Notes: generated from the sequence alone by a model not told the origin. A stretch of 34,692 nucleotides of DNA from Wenyingzhuangia aestuarii (GCF_011927765.1 NZ_JAATJG010000001.1:1-34692); one strand, 5' to 3'; positions 1 to 8,934 are shown, numbered from the stretch's first letter. Program-made: numbers and translations.

Positions 1-138
1 TATCCAAAAAAATATAATTCTATTGAGCAATTAGAAAGTGAGATTAAAAACTATATTAGCTATTATAATAATGATAGAATATCAGGGAGACTAAAAGGAA
101 TGAGCCCGATAAAATATCGAGCTCATTATTCTAATTAG
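1..138 (+). CDS. IS3-family transposase (OrfB), C-terminal 45 residues
   Basis: Reading frame 1 runs from the first base to a TAG stop at 136-138. The visible end includes YYNNDRISGRLKGMSPIKYR. This is the typical tail of the DDE integrase-type catalytic subunit (rve superfamily) of IS3 elements, where a YNN-R-x-x-LxGxSP-x-x-YR signature follows the last catalytic Glu. The start, helix-turn-helix OrfA and catalytic DDE residues lie outside the window, so whether the copy is intact cannot be judged. The family call rests on this signature and on the terminal-repeat-like sequence that follows. Confidence 0.8.
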   Translation, partial: YPKKYNSIEQLESEIKNYISYYNNDRISGRLKGMSPIKYRAHYSN

Positions 139-151
139 TTTATTATTAACC

Positions 152-175
152 GTCCAACTTTTGGGGTGCTGTCCA
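152..175. repeat. putative right terminal inverted repeat of the IS element
   Basis: The 24-base block starts GTCCAACTTTTGGGG and ends TCCA. It resembles right ends of IS150-group elements. The partner left repeat is outside the window, so pairing cannot be confirmed. Confidence 0.55.
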
Positions 176-210
176 ATTCAGGAGCTTTTTATTATATAAA
201 GACATTTTAT

Positions 211-1395
211 TTATGCTCTTAAAGCAGCAATTCCAGGTAATTCTTTTCCTTCCATGTACTCTAACAATGCTCCACCACCTGTAGATACATAAGATACATC
301 GTCTCCAAAACCTAAATTGTTAATTGCAGCAGCAGAATCTCCACCTCCAATTAAAGAGAAAGCTCCACCTTCTGTAGCTTCTTTTACCGCTTTAGCAACT
401 TCTATAGTTCCTGTAGCGTATAAAGGAATTTCTGATACACCCATTGGTCCATTCCAAATTACAGTCTTAGATTCTTTAATAATCTTAGAGAATAATTCAA
501 TAGTTTGTGGTCCAATATCAAATCCTTCCCATCCATCAGGAATTTGTCCTCTTAATACTACTTGTGTGTTTGCATCATTAGAAAAAGCATCTCCTAATAA
601 GTTATCAATAGGGAAAATTAATTTTACTCCTTTTGCTTTTGCTTTTGCTTCTAACTCTAAAACGTAGTCTAATAAATCATTTTGACATAAAGAGTTTCCA
701 ATGCTACCACCTTCTGCTTTTGCAAAAGTGTAAGACATACCTCCACCAATAATAATGTTATCAGCAACGTCTAATAATTTCTCGATAATTAAAATTTTAT
801 CAGAAACTTTAGCTCCTCCCATAATAGCAGTTACAGGTTTAACTCCTCCTTTTAATACTTTATCAGCATTTACTAACTCAGCTTCTATTACAAAACCGGC
901 TAATTTATCTTGGAAAAATTGTGCTACAATAGTTGTAGATGCGTGTGCACGGTGTGCTGTACCAAAAGCATCGTTTACATAAACATCTCCTAACTTAGAT
1001 AATTGCTCAGAGAATGCTAAATCACCTTTAGTTTCTTCTGCAAAGAAACGTAAGTTTTCTAATAACAATACTTCTCCTGGCTCTAAGGCAGCAACAGCAG
1101 CTTCAGCTTCGGCACCAACAGTAGCTGGTACAAACTTAACTTCTACTCCTAAAATTTCAGAAGCTGTTTTAACAATGTGCTTTAAAGAAAATTGAGCATC
1201 TACTCCTTTTGGACGTCCTAAGTGAGACATTAAAACTGCAGAACCACCGTCCTCTAATATTTTAATAATTGTTGGCTTAGCAGCCTTTAATCTTGTTGTA
1301 TCTGTTACGTTAAAATCCGCATCCAACGGAACGTTAAAGTCTACTCTTACTAAGGCCTTTTTACCTTGAAAATTAAAATCTTTAATTGTTTTCAT
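211..1395 (-). CDS. pgk: phosphoglycerate kinase
   Basis: Cytosolic glycolytic enzyme that transfers phosphate from 1,3-bisphosphoglycerate to ADP, giving ATP and 3-phosphoglycerate, and works in reverse in gluconeogenesis. The 394 residues match the usual bacterial length. The N-terminal substrate-binding signature RVDFNVPLD and the basic loop HLGRPKG are present. The nucleotide-binding half shows [17 protein letters not shown] and the glycine-rich IGGGDSAAA near the end. Translation starts at ATG 1395, about 27 bases after a TATATTTG -7 box. No hairpin terminator is visible in the short gap between the stop codon and the insertion sequence. The gene looks intact and stands alone, with holB diverging from it. 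Confidence 0.98.
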   Translation of the reverse strand: MKTIKDFNFQGKKALVRVDFNVPLDADFNVTDTTRLKAAKPTIIKILEDGGSAVLMSHLGRPKGVDAQFSLKHIVKTASEILGVEVKFVPATVGAEAEAAVAALEPGEVLLLENLRFFAEETKGDLAFSEQLSKLGDVYVNDAFGTAHRAHASTTIVAQFFQDKLAGFVIEAELVNADKVLKGGVKPVTAIMGGAKVSDKILIIEKLLDVADNIIIGGGMSYTFAKAEGGSIGNSLCQNDLLDYVLELEAKAKAKGVKLIFPIDNLLGDAFSNDANTQVVLRGQIPDGWEGFDIGPQTIELFSKIIKESKTVIWNGPMGVSEIPLYATGTIEVAKAVKEATEGGAFSLIGGGDSAAAINNLGFGDDVSYVSTGGGALLEYMEGKELPGIAALRA

Positions 1396-1421
1396 ATTGT
1401 CAAATCTAAGTTGATTGATTA

Positions 1422-1429
1422 CAAATATA
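1422..1429 (-). promoter_or_regulatory. pgk -7 promoter box
   Basis: TATATTTG on the minus strand matches the Bacteroidota -7 consensus TAnnTTTG and lies 27 bases before the pgk ATG. The rest of the 304-base gap 1396-1699 is AT-rich and holds no ORF or convincing RNA structure. Confidence 0.6.
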
Positions 1430-1694
1430 ACACTTGTAAGTTTTTATAAAATTACTTAGCTGGTAAATTAACTAAAACGTTATAATAATTATAAAAAAGG
1501 GACTATAAATGTTAAAAAACAGAGCTTATTTAATGTTTTTTAAACCTAGAAATATAGATTACACTACTGTTTTACTTTTTCTAATATTATTGGATCATTT
1601 TTAATCCTTAAAAAATAAAAAGTATTAGTTATTAAGTTAGAATATTAATTGTTTTAAAGCAGCTACATCTTTACTAAAAGAAATTAGAATCTAG

Positions 1695-1702
1695 TATATT
1701 TG
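1695..1702 (+). promoter_or_regulatory. holB -7 promoter box
   Basis: TATATTTG matches TAnnTTTG exactly and ends only three bases before ATG 1706. The transcript would start at or within a few bases of the start codon, which suggests a leaderless or nearly leaderless mRNA. Confidence 0.55.
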
Positions 1703-1705
1703 CTT

Positions 1706-2842
1706 ATGCTTTTTAACAAAATTATAGGTCAGAAACATCTTATCAATCATTTAAAAACTACGGTTGATAATGGTAGAATTGCACATGCTCAACTTTTTGT
1801 GGGTAAAGAAGGTGTTGGAACTTTAGCTATGGCTATTGCCTATGCACAATATATTCTTTGCAACAACAACGAAACGTGTAATCTTAAAATAGAAAAATTA
1901 CAACATCCGGATTTACATTTTTCTTTTCCTACTGCTGTAAATGATAAAGTTAAAAAACATCCGGTAAGTAATTTGTTTTTAGAAGATTGGAGATCTTTTG
2001 TAAAAGAACAACCTTATGGTAGTTTGTTTCAATGGTACCAGCATTTAGGTATAGAGAACAAACAAGGACAAATTGGAGTTGATGAGGCCGAAGAAATTGT
2101 AAAATCTTTAAAGTTAAAAGCTTACGAGGGTGGTTACAAAATTATGATTATTTGGATGGCCGAAAAAATGAACAATGCTGCTGCCAATAAATTGTTAAAG
2201 TTAATAGAAGAACCGCCTGCTAAAACCATTTTTATATTGGTGGTGGAACAAAAAGAATTGTTAATTAACACCATTCTTTCTCGTTGTCAGCTACTAGAAT
2301 TTCCTTTGCTTAGTGAAGAAAATATTGCGGAGGCTTTAATAGAAAATCAAAATTCTTTTCCGGCAGAAGCACAAAAAATAGCGCACAGGGCTGAAGGGAG
2401 TTATAAAAAAGCTTTAGAACTTCTTAAAAAAGAAGGAAACGACTTAGAGTTTGAACAATTATTTATTATTTGGGTTAGAGCTGCTTTTAAGGCAAGAGGA
2501 AATGCAAGTGTAATTCAAGATTTAATTCAGTGGTCTGACACTATTGCAGCCATGGGACGTGAAAAACAAAAACAGTTCTTAACTTTTTGTTTGCAATTTT
2601 TTAGACAAGCTTTGTTATTTAATTATGGTGCCAAAGATTTGGTATTTATGCAACCTGAAACTAGTGGTTTTACCATTGATAAATTTGCTCCTTTTATTCA
2701 TGGAGGAAACATAGAATCTATAAATAATGAATTAAACGATGCTATTTACCATATTGAACGAAATGGAAATGCAAAACTAGTATTATTAGACACTTCTATA
2801 AAACTTACTAGGCTGTTACACACTAAAGAAGAAAATATTTAA
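1706..2842 (+). CDS. holB: DNA polymerase III subunit delta' (clamp-loader subunit)
   Basis: Clamp-loader AAA+ subunit that works with DnaX and HolA to load the sliding clamp. The 378-residue protein begins MLFNKIIGQKHLINHL, with the IIGQ box and the HAQLFVG strand typical of DnaX/HolB. The P-loop position reads GKEGVGTLAMA and lacks the Lys-Thr of an active Walker A, as expected for a delta' subunit that does not bind ATP productively. The sensor-like LSRCQLLEFP segment carries the SRC motif. Only two cysteines remain in the zinc-module region (ILCNNNETC). ATG 1706 is preferred over the in-frame TTG at 1700 because that TTG is part of the -7 box. It stands alone, with the small zinc-ribbon ORF following. 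Confidence 0.9.
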   Translation: MLFNKIIGQKHLINHLKTTVDNGRIAHAQLFVGKEGVGTLAMAIAYAQYILCNNNETCNLKIEKLQHPDLHFSFPTAVNDKVKKHPVSNLFLEDWRSFVKEQPYGSLFQWYQHLGIENKQGQIGVDEAEEIVKSLKLKAYEGGYKIMIIWMAEKMNNAAANKLLKLIEEPPAKTIFILVVEQKELLINTILSRCQLLEFPLLSEENIAEALIENQNSFPAEAQKIAHRAEGSYKKALELLKKEGNDLEFEQLFIIWVRAAFKARGNASVIQDLIQWSDTIAAMGREKQKQFLTFCLQFFRQALLFNYGAKDLVFMQPETSGFTIDKFAPFIHGGNIESINNELNDAIYHIERNGNAKLVLLDTSIKLTRLLHTKEENI

Positions 2843-2879
2843 TTTTCAATAAGTTAACATTTATTAGCTTTTTAATTAT

Positions 2880-2887
2880 TATTTTTG
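2880..2887 (+). promoter_or_regulatory. candidate -7 box for the small zinc-ribbon ORF
   Basis: TATTTTTG fits TAnnTTTG and lies 46 bases before ATG 2934. In AT-rich DNA such matches also arise by chance. Confidence 0.35.
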
Positions 2888-2933
2888 TTTGTGCTATGGA
2901 TACGACAATATTAAATTTTACGTAAATTATTGT

Positions 2934-3098
2934 ATGAGGCTTCCTAAAAAAAAATGTCCGAGTTGCGGATCTAGAAGAAGATATAAAAGTAGAAAGAGAA
3001 AAGCGTATCATTCTATTTTACTTATTACTGCATACAAATGTGCAAACTGTAATAAAAAATATTTATACTCTATACTAACAAATAGATCTTTTAAATAA
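2934..3098 (+). CDS. small zinc-ribbon protein of unknown function
   Basis: This 54-residue product starts MRLPKKKCPSCGSRRRYKSR. It has two CxxC knuckles, CPSC at residues 8-11 and CANC further on, separated by about 25 residues with a very basic stretch between them. This is the layout of a single zinc ribbon, as in transposase-associated InsA-type ribbons or small nucleic-acid-binding proteins. A longer frame opens at TTG 2889, but ATG 2934 gives a cleaner protein. The stop codon is one base from the end of the convergent histidine-kinase gene. The paired cysteines argue that the ORF is real; the function is unknown. Confidence 0.5.
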   Translation: MRLPKKKCPSCGSRRRYKSRKRKAYHSILLITAYKCANCNKKYLYSILTNRSFK

Positions 3099-3099
3099 G

Positions 3100-5157
3100 C
3101 TATTTATTTAATGGATGCTTTCCAAATCTTTTTTCATATTTAGTCACAAAATAAGATGTGTGTAAATAACCTACCTTATAGGCTAGTTCTTTTAATGTTA
3201 TTTGATGATTACTTTCTACTATATTTCTAGCTTCTTGTAATTTTATTTCTGTAATGTATCCGTTAGGTGTTAAACCTGTTTCCATTTTTACTTTTCTATA
3301 AAAAGAGCTTTTAGATAAATTAAAATTTTCTGCTATTTCTTCTTGATTTAGTTTTGGATTAGAACAATGTTCTTTAATATAAGTTTTTAATTTTTCTATC
3401 CAAGCACTGTTGGCTTTTACTTCGGATTCTGGAATTTCTTCTTTTAGTAAAAACTTGACTTTTTTACTTTCTTGTTTTAAAATATTTTTAACCCTAATTA
3501 ACAATTCCTCTTTTTCAAAAGGCTTGTGCAAATAATCGGTTACACCTAGTTTTAAAACTTCTAACTTACTTTTATAGTCTGTTCTTGCTGTTAACATTAA
3601 AACCGGACAATTTTGTGGTAGTAGTTTTATATTTTTTAACAATTCTAGCCCATTCATTTTAGGCATCATATAGTCACTTATTACAAGATCTATAGTATTC
3701 GGCTTTTTTAATAGAGATAATGCCTCCAAACCATCTACAGCCTCTATACATGTGTACTCAAAAAGTATTTCTTTTAAATATTTTCTCATCTCATATGAGT
3801 CATCTACAATCAACACTTTTTTTGTGCTACTTTTTACTTTTGATAGTTGTCTATTTTTTTGTTCTTCAGGATTGGTTTCAGTTATAAAATTATCTTTTAC
3901 ATATCCATTTGCAAACGGAAAAAACAACTGAATAGTAGTTCCTATATTTGGTTGACTATTTACTTCTATTTTTGCTTTGTGTAATTCTATAATTTCTTTA
4001 CTAAAGCTAAGTCCTACACCACTTCCTCCAGATTTGTTAATATCATTATCTACCTGATAAAATCTATCAAAAATTTTATTTATTTCTTGTTTAGGAATTC
4101 CAATTCCAGAATCGGTAATTATAAATAATACTTGATTGTTTTCTATGGCTATTTTTAAACTAACAACTCCGTTAATCTCGGTATATTTGTAGGCATTTAA
4201 AACCAGATTATTAATGGCTCTTTCTAAATAAACTTCATCAGCAGTAATAAAATAGTTTTCTGAAGAATGTATACACTTAAACGTAATGTTTTTTTGATAA
4301 AATAAAGGCTGAAAAGACACAAATACTTTAGAAACCAACTCTTTTAAATCAATCGTTTTTAAGTTTAGTTTAAACGATGTATTATCCATTTTAGAAAGAT
4401 CTATAACATCATCAACAATGTTTTTAATTCTGTCTATTTGATTGTTTAATTTTTGCTCTATTCTATTGGCTGATGGAATTTCTTTTAACTTATCTACTTC
4501 TCCTTTTATTAAAGTTAAAGGTGTTCTTATTTCGTGAGAAATATTAATAAAAAATTGAGATTGAAAATTATTTAAAGCTTCTAATTCATGTTGTTTTTCT
4601 TCTAATAGTTTTTCGTTTTTAAGATTGTTTACTTTAAAAAAATAGACCAATAAAAAAGTAACTAAAAAGAAAATAAAACTAGAAAAAGGATCTGCAAAAT
4701 AAGTTTCTGGATAAATTCCTAAAATTTTATTTGGGAGAGCAAAACCTATATAAGAAATAATAAAACTACTATAAATAAGTATTTTATTATCTGTTAACAC
4801 AAGCATTAATAAAGAAATATGTAAATAATGATATTCTCCGTAAGCCCTTGGTGCTATAAAATTGGTAAACAATAATACTGTTAACACTACTAAAAGCATA
4901 AATAAAACAGATGCTATTTCATACTTTTTTTTATACAGTAAAAATAAAATAGCCGAGACTGATACAATATTAAAAATATGCCCCTTAATCATTAATTCAG
5001 AATCATTACCCAAAACGGCAAAAAAAACAGAAATAATAGCTTGAAGAATCCACACTAACGAAAACAACAGCAATAAATTAATTCTTTTAAGCTTTGTTTT
5101 AGACATTTCTTTAGTGGTAAAGAACCTTCTTAAGCTTAGTAGTTTTTTATACATCAT
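3100..5157 (-). CDS. one-component-style hybrid sensor kinase: membrane domain, HisKA, HATPase, receiver, AraC output
   Basis: Single 685-residue protein joining a whole two-component pathway. Residues about 28-175 hold roughly six hydrophobic segments with no large periplasmic domain, so the signal is probably sensed in or at the membrane. HisKA follows with FFINISHEIRTPL (phospho-acceptor His208). The ATPase has an N box around Asn317-Asn321, a G1 box DSGIGIP and a G2 box GGSGVGLS. The receiver has the VDD acidic pair (452-453), phospho-acceptor Asp495 in SDYMMP and Lys545 in HKPF. Residues about 585-685 form an AraC-type double helix-turn-helix. Bacteroidota use such hybrids mainly for polysaccharide and nutrient regulons, but those usually carry a long periplasmic sensor, absent here. 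The target genes are not evident nearby. Confidence 0.92.
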   Translation of the reverse strand: MMYKKLLSLRRFFTTKEMSKTKLKRINLLLLFSLVWILQAIISVFFAVLGNDSELMIKGHIFNIVSVSAILFLLYKKKYEIASVLFMLLVVLTVLLFTNFIAPRAYGEYHYLHISLLMLVLTDNKILIYSSFIISYIGFALPNKILGIYPETYFADPFSSFIFFLVTFLLVYFFKVNNLKNEKLLEEKQHELEALNNFQSQFFINISHEIRTPLTLIKGEVDKLKEIPSANRIEQKLNNQIDRIKNIVDDVIDLSKMDNTSFKLNLKTIDLKELVSKVFVSFQPLFYQKNITFKCIHSSENYFITADEVYLERAINNLVLNAYKYTEINGVVSLKIAIENNQVLFIITDSGIGIPKQEINKIFDRFYQVDNDINKSGGSGVGLSFSKEIIELHKAKIEVNSQPNIGTTIQLFFPFANGYVKDNFITETNPEEQKNRQLSKVKSSTKKVLIVDDSYEMRKYLKEILFEYTCIEAVDGLEALSLLKKPNTIDLVISDYMMPKMNGLELLKNIKLLPQNCPVLMLTARTDYKSKLEVLKLGVTDYLHKPFEKEELLIRVKNILKQESKKVKFLLKEEIPESEVKANSAWIEKLKTYIKEHCSNPKLNQEEIAENFNLSKSSFYRKVKMETGLTPNGYITEIKLQEARNIVESNHQITLKELAYKVGYLHTSYFVTKYEKRFGKHPLNK

Positions 5158-5176
5158 ACCTTATATATTCTTGGTT

Positions 5177-5184
5177 CAAAGATA
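5177..5184 (-). promoter_or_regulatory. hybrid kinase -7 promoter box
   Basis: TATCTTTG on the minus strand fits TAnnTTTG exactly and lies about 20 bases upstream of the ATG at 5157. Confidence 0.5.
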
Positions 5185-5362
5185 TATGTATTAAAACAAT
5201 ATGACTGATTTATGTTTTAATTTTGATTGATTAATGATTAATCTTGATCTATTAGTGAATCTAAAATATGGTTTATTTGTAATTAATAATTCTAGGTTAT
5301 TTAAGTAAAATCTAAACTTATTACTATAAAATAAAAGGGTTATGAAAGGGTGATACCATTTT

Positions 5363-5411
5363 AGCTCTACGCAAAATATAGGGGTATATTTAACGCGTAG
5401 GGCTTTTTTTT
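5363..5411 (+). terminator. long two-tier hairpin with T-run on the plus strand
   Basis: AGCTCTACGC (5363-5372) pairs with GCGTAGGGCT (5395-5404), with one G-T pair. Inside it AAATATA (5374-5380) pairs with TATATTT (5385-5391) around a GGGG tetraloop. Eight Ts follow on the plus strand, up to and overlapping the stop codon of the convergent TonB receptor gene. On the minus strand no T-run follows. It therefore looks like the terminator of a plus-strand transcript, although no ORF lies upstream on that strand. Confidence 0.6.
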
Positions 5412-7986
5412 AAAAGTTAATTCTAAAAACAGCATTAGGAACAAAGCCCATAGATAATCTGTCTGTTTCTACTAAAACTTCTTTTTCTTCTCTACTAGAT
5501 CCTTTTCCTATAATTACAGTTTCTATTTCGTAATCTCGGTTTAAAATATTTTTCTTGTTTATAAGATTCTGGAATGTAATTCCAAAAACTCCTTTTATTT
5601 TAGGAGTCCTGTTTACATAAAATTTATAGGATGTAGAAAAATCTAACCTTTGATAATTAGGTAATCTTTCTGTATTTAAATTTTCAAAATCTACTCTAAG
5701 TCCTTCTTGATTGTTTTTTTCAACAGCTGTTTTAATAGTATAAGGTATTCCAGATCTAAATCTCCATCCTAAAGAAAATTCCAACTGTTTGTAACTATAA
5801 TTATGAGACCAAATAAGATTGTGTGGTGCATCATAAGAACCATCAAACTTTTTAGAGTTGTTGAGTTTATTAAATAAGTATTGACTTTTAGACAAAGAAT
5901 AACTAACCCAAGTATTGTAATTATTCCATGTTCTTTTTACCAAAACATCCATTCCTAATACAGTATTGCTTCCACTAAAATATTTTCTAGATTTTATATT
6001 TTCATCAATCAATAACAAAACTCCATTTACCTTTTTTTTATAAAAATCTAAATCTATAGTCCAATTATTTTTTTGATAATCTGTTCCAATACTTGTTTGA
6101 ATACTTTGTAATACTGGAAATTCTCCTCCATCAGAAAGAGCCCAAAAACGATCGAATAATCCACCTAAACCATCACTTCTAAAATCTACAACCTGACTCA
6201 TAGATTGATGCTTTAACTCAGTAGAAAATTTAAAACTTAAGGCTTTATTTACTTTGTAGTTTATATTTAGCCTAGGCTCCAAATAATGATCATCAATTTT
6301 ATCAAAACTTTGAAATCTTAAACCTAGATTAACTAACCATTGTTTGCTATTTCTGAATTGATATTCTGTAAAAAGTGCATAGTTTTTAGTTTGTCCCTGA
6401 ATAATATCATTTATTCCATTAGTAATATCAGGAGTATTTCTGTAAAAATTATACCCCACATTGTAATTACTAAACTGATAGCCTAATTGCCATTTATTAT
6501 GTTTTTTGGTTTCTTTTTCAAAAATATACTCTAAACTGTTTTCTATAACTTGATTATCTTTTCCAAAAGAAGCTACTTCTTCATTTCCATTTCTTAAAGT
6601 TGTAGTTCTAGATCCTTGATAATTTTTATTAAAATTGGTTGAACTGTAAGCTATTTGATGACTTCCATTTTTTGACAAACCGTATTTCCAATCGGCTCTA
6701 AAACCTGTGTTTTTTACACGAATATCATCTTGAAAACCTTCTCTAATTAAAGTAGTAGTTCCCGTAAAATTTAAATCGTTTACATTGTATAAATAACTAA
6801 AAGACAATTTGTTTTTTGCATTTGGCTGAACAATTATTTTAGTATGATAGTCTTCATAATAAAAATCGTTTTTAGCATTTATAACTTTTAAATTATTGTC
6901 TTCTAATCCATCAGATATTCTGCTGTTTTGAAAAACAACCTCTGAATATTTTTGAAAAGTGATACTATTTACTAAATCTGTAATAGATCTTCTGGCAGAA
7001 AAAACCAATCCTACTTTATTTGTAAACAATGGTGTTTTTATATAAAAATCTGCATGGGTAAAAGTACTTCCAAAACCTATGTTTGTTTTTTTAGGAACCG
7101 TAGTATCTATACTAATATCTAACACGCCACCAACGTTGTTTCCGTATTTTGCATGAGTTCCCGATCTGTATAGTTTTACATTGTTAGTGATGTAGGGATT
7201 AAAAGCAGATATCAATCCAAAAAAGTGAGAGAAATGATACATTTTCATTCCATCAAAAACCACTAAATTTTGATCAGGAGTACTTCCTCTAATATGAATT
7301 CCCGAAGCTGTTTCGTCAGGACTTTGTACTCCTGGAATTAATTGTAAAGTTTGTAAAACATCTGGTTCTATCACCCCGGGTAAAATCCCTAACTTTTTAG
7401 GATCTAAAACAATACTTCCATCCTTTTTTTTAGAAAATCCTCTGGTTAAATAATCGGTAATTACTATTTCGTTTAAATAATTAACTTCATCATTTAAAGA
7501 AATAGCAATGCAATCTTTACCAAAAGAAGCTATAGCAACTGTTTTAGATTGATATTCTAAAGAACTTATGGTAATAAAACCATCAGACAAAACGTCTTTT
7601 AACTCAAAATAGCCTTGTGAATTTGTATACACCGTTTTGCCATTACAAGAAACGGTTACAAACGATAATTTTTGATTGTTTTTTGCACTAACAATAGTTC
7701 CACAAACAGAAGTTTTAGAGCTTGTTGGTAATCTAAGAATGTAATTTTTAGCATCAATTTTCTCAAAAATCAATTGCGTTTGATTAGAAATAGAAACCAA
7801 TTGATATTCTAGAATTTCAGATTCATCAACTAAAATAGATGTGAATTTTTGTATTTGATTTTCATCATAAGAAAACGCTATTTGGTATTTATTAGACAGC
7901 GTGTTTAAAACCTTTTTTAAACTTGTTTTTTCTTGAGAAAAAACAATAGCTGTTACTAAGTAAAAGAACCAAAAGAGTTTATTCAT
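5410..7986 (-). CDS. TonB-dependent outer-membrane receptor with N-terminal signalling (STN) domain
   Basis: Outer-membrane beta-barrel transporter of 858 residues with a signal peptide ending near IVFSQ. Residues about 20-70 form a secretin/TonB short N-terminal domain, starting LKKVLNTLSNKYQIAFSYDE, of the kind that contacts FecR in the periplasm. A carboxypeptidase-regulatory-like fold follows (CGTIVSAKN to FITISSLEYQ). Then comes the plug, with PDVLQTLQLIPGVQSPDE and GIHIRGSTPDQNLVVFDG, and a long aromatic-rich barrel. It starts one base after the fecR stop, so the two are co-transcribed and probably translationally coupled. No SusD partner is present, which points away from a classical polysaccharide-utilisation locus. 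The substrate cannot be read from the sequence; no haem or siderophore enzymes lie nearby. Confidence 0.93.
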   Translation of the reverse strand: MNKLFWFFYLVTAIVFSQEKTSLKKVLNTLSNKYQIAFSYDENQIQKFTSILVDESEILEYQLVSISNQTQLIFEKIDAKNYILRLPTSSKTSVCGTIVSAKNNQKLSFVTVSCNGKTVYTNSQGYFELKDVLSDGFITISSLEYQSKTVAIASFGKDCIAISLNDEVNYLNEIVITDYLTRGFSKKKDGSIVLDPKKLGILPGVIEPDVLQTLQLIPGVQSPDETASGIHIRGSTPDQNLVVFDGMKMYHFSHFFGLISAFNPYITNNVKLYRSGTHAKYGNNVGGVLDISIDTTVPKKTNIGFGSTFTHADFYIKTPLFTNKVGLVFSARRSITDLVNSITFQKYSEVVFQNSRISDGLEDNNLKVINAKNDFYYEDYHTKIIVQPNAKNKLSFSYLYNVNDLNFTGTTTLIREGFQDDIRVKNTGFRADWKYGLSKNGSHQIAYSSTNFNKNYQGSRTTTLRNGNEEVASFGKDNQVIENSLEYIFEKETKKHNKWQLGYQFSNYNVGYNFYRNTPDITNGINDIIQGQTKNYALFTEYQFRNSKQWLVNLGLRFQSFDKIDDHYLEPRLNINYKVNKALSFKFSTELKHQSMSQVVDFRSDGLGGLFDRFWALSDGGEFPVLQSIQTSIGTDYQKNNWTIDLDFYKKKVNGVLLLIDENIKSRKYFSGSNTVLGMDVLVKRTWNNYNTWVSYSLSKSQYLFNKLNNSKKFDGSYDAPHNLIWSHNYSYKQLEFSLGWRFRSGIPYTIKTAVEKNNQEGLRVDFENLNTERLPNYQRLDFSTSYKFYVNRTPKIKGVFGITFQNLINKKNILNRDYEIETVIIGKGSSREEKEVLVETDRLSMGFVPNAVFRINF

Positions 7987-7987
7987 T

Positions 7988-8896
7988 TTATTGGCTAATA
8001 GTTACTACTTTATCTTTAGTTGTGTAGGTAATATTCATAGACTTACAAATTACCTTTAAAGCTTTATCTAAGTTATTTTTTACAAGTACTCCTGAATATT
8101 TTTGTACTAAATCTACATCTTTATTTATAATACGAACCTTATAAACATTTTCTAAATCTTTAAAAACAACACGTAAAGGCACTCCGTTGTATTGATAATT
8201 ATGTAACAACCAATTAGGTTCTGACACCGAAATATTATAAGATTTTTTTTGATTTTTTAAAAACTGAACTCCTTTTCCGGGAGTTAAAATAAATTCAAAC
8301 TTATTGTTTTTAACGTTTACTTTTCCTTCGTAACATTCTACAGCCAAATAATTATCTACTGTTTGAACATTAAATTGCGTACCTAAAACAGTAACCGTTC
8401 CCTCTTCTGTAGCCACAGAAAAAGTAGATCCTTTTTTAACTTTAAAATATCCTTCTCCCTCTAAGTCTAAAGTTCTATTCCCTTTATCCCATTGTTTTTT
8501 ATTAAACGACACAGAAGAATTTCCGTTTAATTGCACTTCAGATCCATCAGGTAAAACATAAGCTAATTGTTGTCCTACAGAAGATGTAAAACTAGTCTCT
8601 TGATTAAAGAAAAATGTTAATCCTACCAAAACTAAAACAGCAGCTGCAGTAGCATATACCCAAGTAGGAATAAACTTACGAACCTTTGTTTTACGGTCTT
8701 TTAGTTTGCTTTGTATTTGCTCTAAAACTTTTTCTTGATTAAAAGATGGAATTGTAAACTCCGTACTTTTATCGGCTATTTTTTGATACAATGCATACTC
8801 TTCAGACTTTTTAAAATCTGCCAACTCAGCATCAGACAACTCATTATTAAGCCATCTTGCTAAGTAAGTATCATCGTTTTTATAATCTTGTTTCAT
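7988..8896 (-). CDS. FecR-type anti-sigma factor
   Basis: Inner-membrane protein of 302 residues that normally holds the cognate ECF sigma factor and relays the receptor signal to it. The cytoplasmic N-terminus (YLARWLNNELSDAELADFK) is the usual sigma-binding region. A single membrane segment, VYATAAAVLVLVGLTFFF, lies near residues 83-100. The periplasmic FecR domain follows (QLAYVLPDGSEVQLNGNSSV, DLEGEGYFKVKKG, VLGTQFNV), and a C-terminal DUF4974-like part ends the protein. It sits between the sigma gene and the TonB receptor, and has its own 84-base upstream gap carrying the motif GGTAGGGTATTT. This suggests a separate, probably sigma-dependent promoter for fecR and the receptor. Confidence 0.95.
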   Translation of the reverse strand: MKQDYKNDDTYLARWLNNELSDAELADFKKSEEYALYQKIADKSTEFTIPSFNQEKVLEQIQSKLKDRKTKVRKFIPTWVYATAAAVLVLVGLTFFFNQETSFTSSVGQQLAYVLPDGSEVQLNGNSSVSFNKKQWDKGNRTLDLEGEGYFKVKKGSTFSVATEEGTVTVLGTQFNVQTVDNYLAVECYEGKVNVKNNKFEFILTPGKGVQFLKNQKKSYNISVSEPNWLLHNYQYNGVPLRVVFKDLENVYKVRIINKDVDLVQKYSGVLVKNNLDKALKVICKSMNITYTTKDKVVTISQ

Positions 8897-8934
8897 TAGT
8901 TTGGTCTATTTCTATCTATAACCATTAACTATTT

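Larger units (their letters stand above)
1..175 (+). mobile_element. right end of an IS3-family insertion sequence (left part outside window)
   Basis: The window opens inside a transposase reading frame that stops at 138. A terminal-repeat-like sequence follows at 152-175, GTCCAACTTTTGGGG then TGCTGTCCA. IS150-type IS3 elements end in a similar GTCCAACTTTTTGGG block and finish in CA. The exact end is uncertain; 175 or 180 are the best candidates. The element lies only about 30-35 bases beyond the pgk stop codon, so it was inserted just downstream of that gene. Confidence 0.75.

Noticed and set aside
317-982. Plus-strand ORFs opposite pgk
   Set aside because: They are antisense to a conserved gene and show no domain features.
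5381-5402. GGGGTATATTT beside the TonB receptor 3' end as a sigma motif copy
   Set aside because: It is fully explained as the loop and arm of the hairpin and is not upstream of a gene.
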